A DNA stretch of 64,000 nt from Kutzneria viridogrisea. GTDB taxonomy: Bacteria; Actinomycetota; Actinomycetes; Mycobacteriales; Pseudonocardiaceae. A model generated the notes under the pieces. It was not told the origin of the DNA and did no database searches. It saw only the letters and a program-made list of their open reading frames with translations. Shown here one piece after another: positions 56,439 through 64,000 of this stretch (position 1 is its first letter; each line of letters starts with the position of its first letter). The translations under genes were made by a program, and so were the position numbers. The DNA lies in assembly GCA_014138725.1 (NCBI GenBank), contig JACJID010000003.1, forward strand, positions 124,001 to 188,000, read 5' to 3'.

Positions 56439-56606
56439 GCCGGAAACCATGGGCCACGCCGCGACCGCAGCACCTGGCAGGCACACCCGATGAGGTGACA
56501 CCTGTCCTGGCCGGACCCCTGCTCCTGCTCTGCACTGAGCGGGGACGCACACCACGCCAGTGTCGGAGAGGTGACCAGTGAGCACAGACAAGCGCACGGT
56601 GCCCGC
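56439..56606. repeat. Direct repeat R2, right copy
   Basis: Matches 38578-38744 with about five differences over 168 bases. The copy carries the ribosome site and first nine codons of the 38716 gene, then breaks abruptly at 56607. Confidence 0.92.
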
Positions 56607-56665
56607 AGGCGCTTGGTGATCGACAGTCCGAGCCCGTTGCCAGCACCAGCTCTCGGGACTCGCTG
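56607..56665 (-). pseudogene. Histidine-kinase ATPase fragment
   Basis: The minus strand reads QQRVPRAGAGNGLGLSITKR-L. GAGNGLGLSI is the G-box of HATPase_c in sensor kinases. Only about 20 codons survive, cut by repeat R2. Confidence 0.6.
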
Positions 56666-57203
56666 CTGTACACGTTGATCGACGCTCCCTGCTTCTCGCG
56701 CCGTGTGGGCTGACGCCATCCCGCATTCTGTCTGTCGTGTCGCCGTCCTCAGGACCGCCAACTGCGACGCAGATCTGGCGGGTGTGCGCAACTCCTCGAC
56801 GGCAACCGGTGAACCACCTCGCTCAGTATCCCACCGTGTACAGGCCGTCGTCATACCGTTAGCCGACCACAAAGATTTGCACTGTGACACGGACGCACAC
56901 GAAGGTGAACCCGGACTGTCGCCCCAGGTCAGATACCCAGAACGACGCCCTCGTCCTTTAGCCGCATCCCGAGGCAGCTTGCCAAGGTGGCGGGCTAGGA
57001 AGGCCGAAAGGACTGTTTCTGTACGCTTTGCGCGCATAGCTCCGACATGCCTGTACCTAGAGTAGCGATAATTCAGCTCGAAGGATGGGCAGATCGTTTC
57101 CCAACCCGCTGTGCCATGATGTATCAGTGATCATCACTTATCGCTCGTACAACGACCGCGCCAGTCCTAGGAACCGACCGCCACGTAGGATAGTGGGGGC
57201 GCG
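56666..57203. other. Gene-free stretch
   Basis: Frames on both strands lack motifs. The last 150 bases are A/T-richer and contain the promoter of the next gene. Confidence 0.4.
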
Positions 57204-57494
57204 ATGACCGAACCGGCCATGCCACCCACCGATGCTCGCAAGTCAGGCAAGTCCCCTGGCCGTACTGGACGCGCCGCCCCCTCGCCGAGTGGCACCACAC
57301 GGCTCACCGCGAACCTCAATCAGCCCACCATGCGGGCCATTCAGCGTCTCGCTGACACCGAGGGCGTGACCCTCACCGAGGCACTGCGCAGGTTGGTTGG
57401 CTACGGTGACCTGCTTTACCAGGCAATCCGGTTGGACGGTGACGATGTCCTGATCCGACGCGGCGAAGAACACGAGCGGATCGTCATCATCTGA
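57204..57494 (+). CDS. Ribbon-helix-helix-like small protein
   Basis: 96 residues from ATG 57204 with GTGGGGGC upstream. A disordered basic N-terminus is followed by TTRLTANLNQPTMRAIQRLA, then DTEGVTLTEALRRLVGYGDL, an RHH/CopG-like strand-helix-helix, and a short tail (DDVLIRRGEEHERIVII). It resembles antitoxins or small regulators found singly in actinomycetes. No toxin gene adjoins it. Confidence 0.72.
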   Translation: MTEPAMPPTDARKSGKSPGRTGRAAPSPSGTTRLTANLNQPTMRAIQRLADTEGVTLTEALRRLVGYGDLLYQAIRLDGDDVLIRRGEEHERIVII

Positions 57495-58791
57495 CCGGTC
57501 CGCACGCTCGAGCCACGAGGCTTGACCACATTCTGGCGCCTTGGTGCACCGCTTGACACCCCCGGCGTGAGCCCGAGGCGATGCAAGGCCATAAGGCGCG
57601 GCCGTGACGGTGAGCCCTGGAGCGGCGGATGCCGCTTTGGACGACGCCCGTCACGGCCGCTGTCTGGTCTCAGCTTCAACTCACTGAGTGCGCCTTGTCG
57701 TTGAGGTTCAGCGAGATGGCCTCGCTCATCAGCGGTCAGCCGCCGTCCTCGACGCCCGCGGCACTCCTGTCTGACGCCGCACGGTGGCGAAGCGGTTCAC
57801 CGATGGAAAGCACTGTCGTGGTATTCCTTCCGTGTCCTTTGCCGCAACCTCGCCTGATGGCGAGGCGATCGATGGCCGGACGGTGCCGACGCCCCTGAAG
57901 CGGCGTCGCGGTCCGGTTCAGTAGGACAGCGGGAGAGGTTCCGCTGTCCCTTCCTGTGGTGAGTAGGCAGTGGCCACCGACGGCGACGTCGGTGGAATCG
58001 CCGCGGTCGAGGCGTCGTGGTCGGCCCGGCGAACGTCCGCGGCAACGGATTGGTGCCTCGGGACCGTCGTGCCCGACCGCCCGAGGACGTGCCGCGCGCC
58101 GGTGTGTCCAAAGTATGAGGACAGCGCGGGGCCGCTGCCGATGACGCCGCCCACGAGCTGGGAATGCCCGTGCGGCAGTGGTCGCGTCGCACTGCGGCGC
58201 GACTCGTGTGCCACACCAACGGAACGTGAAGAATAGTCGTTTCCACGTCGGCCTCTCGTGCGACACGAGGACGAAGGAGGGCACCTCACAGCTGGTCGCA
58301 CCTCGTGGACTGTCGGACGGCGGTGGCCGCGGGAACAGGGCTCTACTCGATCGTAGGGGTACAAGATGCGCACTAGCGACACAAAATTGGAGACAAATCA
58401 CTGTGCACTTGTGTGACTCTGGTACGCATCAACGATGTATGAGATGGCAGCCGAGGGGGCCATCCGACTGCGCGCCGCACCGCGCGCAACCAACGGCCGT
58501 TGACAAGCCCGGACGGGATCACCGCTCGGTCAACAACGAGACCATATCCTATGCCCATCTCAACATAGGGTCGCGTGTCGCCATGTCACCCGAATTAGCG
58601 ACAAGCCGCGAACCTGCCGACATCCTCCGAGGGGTCGACTCCCACGCCGATCTTGCGAGGCAGATTCCATCGATTCGCCCATTCGTACGAACCAACCGAT
58701 CAGCCAGACGATGTCCCTGCGCCCCAACTATGGGGTGGTTCAGCACACACATGTCAGGCCAGCAGCGGTGTTCAGGGTTAAGCTCTTTCGG
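57495..58791. other. 1.3-kb stretch without a supported gene
   Basis: Overlapping frames on both strands have no motif, ribosome site or consistent codon bias. No repeats were noticed. Confidence 0.4.
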
Positions 58792-59121
58792 GTGAGCAGG
58801 CCGCGAATGACCGTGCAAACGCAGGCAGTGCTTCACGCTCTTCTGGCCGCGCCAGATACGGAACTCTACGGTCTCAAAATTGCTGAGCTAACAAACCTGC
58901 TCCCCGGCACCACCTACCCCATCCTGGTGCGTCTGCAGCGAGCAGGGTGGATCGCTGACCGTTGGGAGACGATCAACCCGCATGACGAACAGCGGCCACG
59001 ACGACGCTATTACAAGCTGACCGACGACGGTGCCAAACAGGCACGCGCCGCGCTCAGCGCCTCCCGCAGCCAACTCGGCCAGACCGTGCGGCGATGGGGA
59101 ACCATCGAGGGCGTCGTCTAG
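58792..59121 (+). CDS. PadR-family transcriptional regulator
   Basis: 109 residues. MTVQTQAVLHALLAAPDTEL, YGLKIAELTNLLPGTTYPIL, VRLQRAGWIADRWETINPHD and RRRYYKLTDDGAKQARAAL form a PadR winged helix; the long dimerisation helix at the C-terminus is short. GTG at 58792 gives the family-like start VSRPRMTVQ; ATG 58807 is possible. Convergent with the membrane-protein gene. Confidence 0.85.
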   Translation: MSRPRMTVQTQAVLHALLAAPDTELYGLKIAELTNLLPGTTYPILVRLQRAGWIADRWETINPHDEQRPRRRYYKLTDDGAKQARAALSASRSQLGQTVRRWGTIEGVV

Positions 59122-59155
59122 GTTCGACACCGACATCGAGGGCGTCGAGCCGTGC

Positions 59156-59920
59156 CTACTCACGGTGCACCAGCCGTTGGCCACGCAGGTGCTCCAGTTC
59201 GGCGATGAGTTCCAGCAAGTGCTGGATGATCTCCATCAACAGGGCAGCCTCGTACGATCGCCGCCGCTGCGGCGCGCGGCGCTCCTCCCGGAGGCCGCGA
59301 TGCCGCTGGACGATCGTCTCGGCCAGTGCAGCCACCGACCTGCTGCGGCGACCGTCAAACAGCATCCGCACCAGCCGGGCCAGAAAGCCGGTGTGCCGCA
59401 GAACCCGAGCATGCTGGCGACACTCGAGCGTGTCACGGGGCAGTATGTAGGGCACCAGCCGCAGGGCCGCGCAGACCGACACCAACTGTCGCTCCAGGCT
59501 CGTGAGCACCAGCATTCCCAAGCAGTGCCGCAGATCCTCGCCCCTGTCCCCGCACAACGCCCACCAAGTCGACGCGATGACCTTGGGGGCGGCCATCGTC
59601 ATGTTGGACAACAGCGCGCGGCGACGCGGACCCGTTTGCGTAGCAAGCAAACCGTCCATCTCCGGCAGCCAGGCAGACCATTCGCGCACAGGCAGCAGTA
59701 CCGCGATCCCGATCAGAACCGGGGACTGGACGTGGGCGTGCCAGTGCCAGCTCAGGAGGATGAGCCTCAACAGGTACAGGGTGCACACGACCAACGCCCC
59801 CGCGACCAGGCCGGCTCCCACGGCACCGGTCGTGATCGGCACCAGCGCTGCGGCCGCTCCACCGATCACCGTCGCGGGAGCGCTCAAGGCGATGTACCGC
59901 CACGACAACGGGACGCTCAC
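59156..59920 (-). CDS. Hypothetical membrane protein
   Basis: 254 residues. Two strong hydrophobic segments near the N-terminus (IALSAPATVIGGAAAALVPI; GAGLVAGALVVCTLYLLRLI) and a third (SPVLIGIAVLLPVREW), then a soluble, Arg- and Leu-rich C-terminal half (HTGFLARLVRMLFDGRRSRS, YEAALLMEIIQHLLELIAEL) likely helical and cytoplasmic. No domain recognised. Start GTG 59920, ribosome site weak. The converging PadR gene may regulate it or be unrelated. Confidence 0.7.
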   Translation of the reverse strand: MSVPLSWRYIALSAPATVIGGAAAALVPITTGAVGAGLVAGALVVCTLYLLRLILLSWHWHAHVQSPVLIGIAVLLPVREWSAWLPEMDGLLATQTGPRRRALLSNMTMAAPKVIASTWWALCGDRGEDLRHCLGMLVLTSLERQLVSVCAALRLVPYILPRDTLECRQHARVLRHTGFLARLVRMLFDGRRSRSVAALAETIVQRHRGLREERRAPQRRRSYEAALLMEIIQHLLELIAELEHLRGQRLVHRE

Positions 59921-61269
59921 CCGCGGCGCCGAGAACTAAGCCGTCCCTCCCCTGTCCTGGCCGCTGTTGATGTCGGCCGCGATGTCGCCGACGCGGGGTC
60001 CTGGCCGCGGGCACCCTCCGGGATACCCACCGTGCCCAGTGGCCGCTCCCCGCGCCCGGAGAATCTGCGGTGGACGTACCGGTACGTTCTCACCAGTGCG
60101 CGCCACGCGACGCCCATCCGCTTCATGGCACCGGACGGCAGAGCTCCCGACGGGGTCGGTCGACGGACCTCCATTGTTGAATTCTATCTAGGGGCTGAAG
60201 CGGGAGAACCCGCCTCGGATCGCGTTCACGCGAACGGGTTGTTGATAGAACACTCAACATCACGGGACCGTGCCGACGATCAGCCGGAAAGATCATCAGC
60301 CTGACATCCCACTTCAGGCCTCGCGCGCGGGAAACGCCGCCAGTTCGCGGCGCGCCGTCCACGTCAGAGCGCGAATCGGTATCGACACCGCTCGTCCGCG
60401 AACGGAAACTCATCGGGAACGGATATTTCCGGGAGACACCCCAGAGCTGTCGGACGTGCGGCGGCGTCGATGGCGAATCCCGCGCCCTCGCGTTCACCGC
60501 TGAAGCGGCGGGGCGCGGCAAGGCGCACATAGCACGCATCGCCCTATTGCCACACGACAACGTGACTCGTCGCCACTCCCGGACTGCACGGCAGCGGTGG
60601 CCAGACCCGGGTGGGCGTCGCGCTTGTTCAGCGGCCAGCAGACCGAAGCCGCCCGTGTCGAGCGCTGGCGCAGGCCGGCTACCGACAGCGCTCGCACCCG
60701 TCGCACCACAGTTGGGCAGACCCACTATCGGAGGCAGGCGTTGTCGTAAGTGACCACACGTCACGCCGGAGCACGGCCACCGAACAAAGAGCCAACACGA
60801 ACGATTACACCGAGTGACCAGCAAGGCCGTATAGGGCCACCCTCAACTGCGTGAATCGCCGGCGGCGTCACGTTTGCGATAACAGAACGTCATCCCCTAA
60901 AAATCGGGACACTGGCCCCCTCCCCGACCAGATCGCGGCATGATAAAACTCTCAACCATGATCGCCAGCAGGAGGGAAGCGACACGCGGAGCATCACGTT
61001 CATCCACGCGACCCGCTGGCCAGCCTTGTCAACACCGGAGCAAGAATTTGTTCACGGAGTGCACGATCACACGCACAAACGGCGCGACGCTCACGTGATC
61101 GACCTAAGCAAGGGGCAACACGCCGTAGTGTTACTCCCCCCACTGACACGATCCACTAACACTCATCAGAGTGCCGTCACTCGATCGGCTCAGTTGGAAA
61201 TACTCGACCGGGGATCAGATCTCTGGCTACACTAGTAAATTCTGGAGGTACCTACCTTGGGAGGTAGGA
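59921..61269. other. 1.35-kb stretch without a supported gene
   Basis: No frame with known motif. A 69-codon frame from 61026 is unsupported. The last 250 bases lead into the next operon and have an A/T-richer patch near 61220. Confidence 0.4.
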
Positions 61270-61566
61270 GTGCAGAACACCGGTTGGCAAGCCGACCCTA
61301 CAGCCAATTTCGCTCGTCGCCTCGGCATCTCTCCCCAGACACCGGGTAGCGGTCGCAGCGGCGACGAAACGGCCACCGTCGGAGAAGGTGGCTGCCCCGA
61401 TATCTGGGAACTCGACAACGGCGACGTAGCAGTCATCGGCAGGGACCTCACCATGTCCTACCAGGACAGACTCCCCAACGGAGTCTCCGTGCGTTCCGAT
61501 GAGCGTCTCGTCGTCCTCCCTCGAGGAATGATCATCGCAGCGAAGGCGGACATACCTAATGCGTGA
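61270..61566 (+). CDS. Hypothetical protein, first gene of DUF6879/STAND operon
   Basis: 98 residues from GTG 61270 after GGGAGGT. VQNTGWQADPTANFARRLGI, GDETATVGEGGCPDIWELDN, GDVAVIGRDLTMSYQDRLP and ERLVVLPRGMIIAAKADIPN look like a small beta-rich fold. I recall similar short proteins preceding DUF6879 genes in actinomycetes, without a known function. It overlaps the DUF6879 gene by eight bases. Confidence 0.78.
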   Translation: MQNTGWQADPTANFARRLGISPQTPGSGRSGDETATVGEGGCPDIWELDNGDVAVIGRDLTMSYQDRLPNGVSVRSDERLVVLPRGMIIAAKADIPNA

Positions 61567-62170
61567 GCTTCTCCATGGAGCTTCCGGAACACAACTGCTC
61601 GGCAACGACTACTGGGACGACTTCAACGACAACTTCTGGAAGACCTCGAACGCCGGGTTCTGGAAGCTGGAGCGAATCCAAAGCTTCCGCGAGTCCGGAA
61701 ATGGCAGCTGGGGCGCATTCCTGCGAGGTGACTGGGCCGAATCATTGCGCTTGATGGAGGAGCAACGCTCCGCCTTGAGCACGTACTACAATAAGATCGA
61801 GGATCACGGATTCAGGACGCGCCGCGTTCGTGTCGTAGAAAAACCGATCTGCCCATACCTGCAATGGGAACTGCACTTCCTCAGACTCCGCGATGAACTC
61901 GGCGGCGCCACCCGAGTCGTCGATCTCCACCAGGTCGCCCAATTCGAGTCGAGTGGCATGCTCCCCGAGATCATCGTGCTCGGGTCCGAGGTGATGTACG
62001 AACTCGTCTACGACGAGACCGGCCTGCAACAAGGCGGTATCCGATTCACCGACAAGGACCTGATCAAGCGCTGGTCAACGTTCATCAGCGAGCTTTACTC
62101 ATCCAGTGAGGACATACAAACCTTCTTCGACCGGGAGGTAGCCGGCCTGGAGCCTCCACGCGGGGACTAG
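61559..62170 (+). CDS. DUF6879 family protein
   Basis: 203 residues. NDNFWKTSNAGFWKLERIQS, FRESGNGSWGAFLRGDWAES, RFRTRRVRVVEKP-type segment (FRTRRVRVVEKPICPYLQWE), LHFLRLRDELGGATRVVDLH and EIIVLGSEVMYELVYDETGL match the DUF6879 pattern, a common partner of Xre or STAND regulators. Cytoplasmic. Function unknown. Overlaps the preceding gene, and the STAND gene starts three bases after it. Confidence 0.85.
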   Translation: MRELLHGASGTQLLGNDYWDDFNDNFWKTSNAGFWKLERIQSFRESGNGSWGAFLRGDWAESLRLMEEQRSALSTYYNKIEDHGFRTRRVRVVEKPICPYLQWELHFLRLRDELGGATRVVDLHQVAQFESSGMLPEIIVLGSEVMYELVYDETGLQQGGIRFTDKDLIKRWSTFISELYSSSEDIQTFFDREVAGLEPPRGD

Positions 62171-62173
62171 CCC

Positions 62174-64000
62174 ATGTCCGCCCCCGACGCCGACGCCGAC
62201 GACAGCGACCGGCCGCCAGCACAGCACAGCCACCGTGCCGAGATGTCCGGCTCGGCGGCCGAGGTGGTCCAAGCCAGGGAAGTGCACGGAGGCGTGCACT
62301 TCCACGGCGCCCACCACGCCACCGAACCAGTTCCCCGACAACTGCCCGGCGACATCGGGGGCTTCGTCAACCGGCACGGCGAACTCGACCGCCTCAACGA
62401 GGTCGTCACCGCAGCTGGGGACAAACCCGCGGTCGTCGGCGTCTTCGTCCTGACTGGCACCGCCGGGGTGGGCAAGACCTCGCTGGCCCTGCACTGGGCC
62501 CACAGCGTCCGACACCGCTTCCCCGACGGCCAGCTCTACGTCAACCTCCGCGGCTACGACCCCGGCCCCGCGGTCTCCTCCGAGCAGGCACTGGACCGCT
62601 TCCTGCGCGCCCTGGGCACCGCACCGCAGAGCGTGCCCGCCGACGTGGAGGACAAAGCGGCCCTGTACCGGTCGCTGCTGGCCGACCGCCGGGTGCTGGT
62701 GGTCCTGGACAACGCCGCCACCGCCAAACAGGTTCGCCCGCTGCTGCCCGGCAACGGCGAATGCCTGGTCCTGGTGACCAGCCGCAGCAGGCTGTCGGGA
62801 CTGGTCGCTCGAGACGGCGCCCGCCGCCTGGCCGTGGACGTGCTGTCCGAGAACCAGGCCGTGGACCTGCTGAGCACCGTCATCACCTCCTACCGGCCGC
62901 ACGACTCCCCCGACGCCCTGCGCGAACTGGCGGCGCTGTGCGCGCGCCTGCCCCTGGCCCTGCGGATCGCCGCCGAACGAGCCTCCTCCAGGCCCCTGAT
63001 GCACCTGGACGAACTGATCGCCGACCTCCGCGACGAGTCCGCCCTGTGGGACGCGCTGACCGCCGAGGACGACGAGGAAGCCGACGCCGTGCGCACCGTG
63101 TTCGCCTGGTCCTACCGCGCCCTCCCGGCCGACGCCGCACGCCTGTTCCGACTGCTGGGCCTGCACCCAGGACCGGAGTTCGGCCTCGCCGCGGCAGCGG
63201 CACTGGCCGACACCACGCCGACCAAGGTCCGGGGCCTGCTCGACGTCCTGGTCGGCGCCCACGTCCTGGAACACCACGCACCCGGCCGCTACCAGTTCCA
63301 CGACCTGCTGCGCATCTACGCCACCGAACAGGCCACCGATCACGAGACCTTCCAGGACCGTCGCGCGGCACTACGGCGACTGCTGACCTGGTACCTGCAC
63401 GCCGCCCACGCGGCCGCCACCACCCTGGACCCCCACAGCCGACAGATCACCCTCGAACCCCCCGCAACCCCCGGCACGGTCAGCTTCGCCGACACCCCCA
63501 CCGCCCTGGCCTGGTACCTCCAGGAACGCGCCAACCTCACCGCCTCGGTACAGATAGCCTTTACCGCCGGATTCCACGACCTAGCCTGGCAGACCGCCGC
63601 CGCACTGCGCTCCATCTACGCCCACCACAACTTCTTCGACGACTGGATCACCACCACCCAGATCGGTCTGGACTCCGCCCGACAAGCCGGCAACCGCCAC
63701 GGCGAAGTCGAACTCCTCGACAGCCTGGGCAAGGCACACCTGCAAAGCCAGCAACTCGACCGCGCCGAGCACTTCCACAGCCAGGCCCTGCAACTGCGCA
63801 GACAACTACACGACCGCTTCGGCGAAGCCATCTCCATCAACGCGCTCGGGTTACTGGCCTGGCGCCGACGCCGACTCGACCAGGCCCTCACCCACTTCGA
63901 CGCCGGCCTCGCACTGTTCCGCGAACTCGGCGACCGCCGCTGGGAAGCACTGTTGCTGAGCAACCTCGGCATGACCTACTACGACCTGGCGCGACTCGAC
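62174..64000 (+). CDS. AfsR-like STAND NTPase with TPR repeats (partial, runs off window)
   Basis: At least 609 residues from ATG 62174; the right end is cut by the window. A short N-terminal segment with REVHGGVHFHG precedes the NB-ARC-type domain. FVLTGTAGVGKTSLALHWAH is the P-loop (residues 95-102), RRVLVVLDNAATAKQVRPLL the Walker B (about 175-179), LVTSRSRLSGLVARDGARR the sensor, and LCARLPLALRIAAERASSRP the GLPLA-type motif. A winged helix follows (LFRLLGLHPGPEFGLAAAAA), then TPR-like repeats (GKAHLQSQQLDRAEHFHSQA, ALGLLAWRRRRLDQALTHFD). It has no BTAD/SARP domain. Likely a signalling or regulatory NTPase co-transcribed with DUF6879. Confidence 0.9.
   Translation, partial: MSAPDADADDSDRPPAQHSHRAEMSGSAAEVVQAREVHGGVHFHGAHHATEPVPRQLPGDIGGFVNRHGELDRLNEVVTAAGDKPAVVGVFVLTGTAGVGKTSLALHWAHSVRHRFPDGQLYVNLRGYDPGPAVSSEQALDRFLRALGTAPQSVPADVEDKAALYRSLLADRRVLVVLDNAATAKQVRPLLPGNGECLVLVTSRSRLSGLVARDGARRLAVDVLSENQAVDLLSTVITSYRPHDSPDALRELAALCARLPLALRIAAERASSRPLMHLDELIADLRDESALWDALTAEDDEEADAVRTVFAWSYRALPADAARLFRLLGLHPGPEFGLAAAAALADTTPTKVRGLLDVLVGAHVLEHHAPGRYQFHDLLRIYATEQATDHETFQDRRAALRRLLTWYLHAAHAAATTLDPHSRQITLEPPATPGTVSFADTPTALAWYLQERANLTASVQIAFTAGFHDLAWQTAAALRSIYAHHNFFDDWITTTQIGLDSARQAGNRHGEVELLDSLGKAHLQSQQLDRAEHFHSQALQLRRQLHDRFGEAISINALGLLAWRRRRLDQALTHFDAGLALFRELGDRRWEALLLSNLGMTYYDLARLD

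Noticed and set aside
56060-57037. Minus-strand 325-codon frame across repeat R2
   Set aside because: Only the short GAGNGLGLSI kinase piece is meaningful; the rest mixes unrelated segments.
57970-58236. SEC-C-like motif (CPCGSGR) in an open frame
   Set aside because: The motif stands alone in a frame without coding bias, start signal or other SEC-C features.
59030-60304. Plus-strand 424-codon frame opposite the membrane protein
   Set aside because: Low-complexity Arg/Gln/His content; the minus strand has transmembrane segments.

Overview
The window is GC-rich DNA with actinobacterial codon use (strong G/C third positions, many GTG starts with GGAG-type ribosome sites). Family content points to a filamentous actinomycete, most likely order Pseudonocardiales: a giant secreted Rhs/YD-repeat protein, type VII secretion-type small proteins, HxlR and PadR regulators, DUF6879 and AfsR-like STAND proteins. 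The genus is an inference. The right edge cuts an open reading frame.

Layout. 0-8.4 kb holds small metabolic operons: an MDR oxidoreductase, an NmrA protein coupled to a polysaccharide deacetylase with a divergent HxlR regulator, then a two-gene cassette of a KAS III-like enzyme and an unusual acyltransferase-ThiF fusion. 8.4-13.1 kb is a mobile-element graveyard: a TnsA fragment, an NlpC/P60 fragment, a decayed IS, the 3' end of a tyrosine integrase beside a tRNA-Val 3' fragment (an attachment site), and an IS5-type element lying among IS30 and DDE-integrase remnants. 13.1-27.1 kb holds an Rhs toxin (2266 aa, Hint domain, variable tip, downstream immunity gene) divergent from a 1.7k-residue secreted LamG/SGNH-like protein that is split by an IS3 element. 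27.2-29.6 kb is a nest: an IS630 element inside a decayed IS inside a third transposase remnant.

29.7-34 kb is a compact leftward recombination module (excisionase-like, tyrosine integrase, small protein, large serine recombinase, small protein). 34-57.5 kb looks like genomic-island cargo: unknown proteins, a methyltransferase remnant, four toxin-antitoxin-like loci (a PIN pair with frameshifted toxin, HicBA, an HTH-PIN pair, a lone RHH-like protein), a six-gene operon with two YbaB-like, an EspC-like and a WXG-like protein, an SRA-like/PD-(D/E)XK nuclease, a GmrSD-like DUF262-DUF1524 protein, and a DUF5131 three-Cys protein convergent with TcmP. Two pairs of direct repeats show that part of 37.0-38.7 kb exists as a shrunken copy at 55.8-56.6 kb. 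58.8-64 kb has PadR, a membrane protein, and an apparent operon of a 98-aa protein, DUF6879 and a STAND NTPase running off the end.

The genes suggest three themes: host defence and gene-stability modules carried by an integrative element, contact/secretion weapons (Rhs, type VII-like), and one candidate for undescribed chemistry, the KAS III plus acyltransferase-ThiF pair. All functions are inferred from sequence reading and remembered family motifs; no database search was possible.
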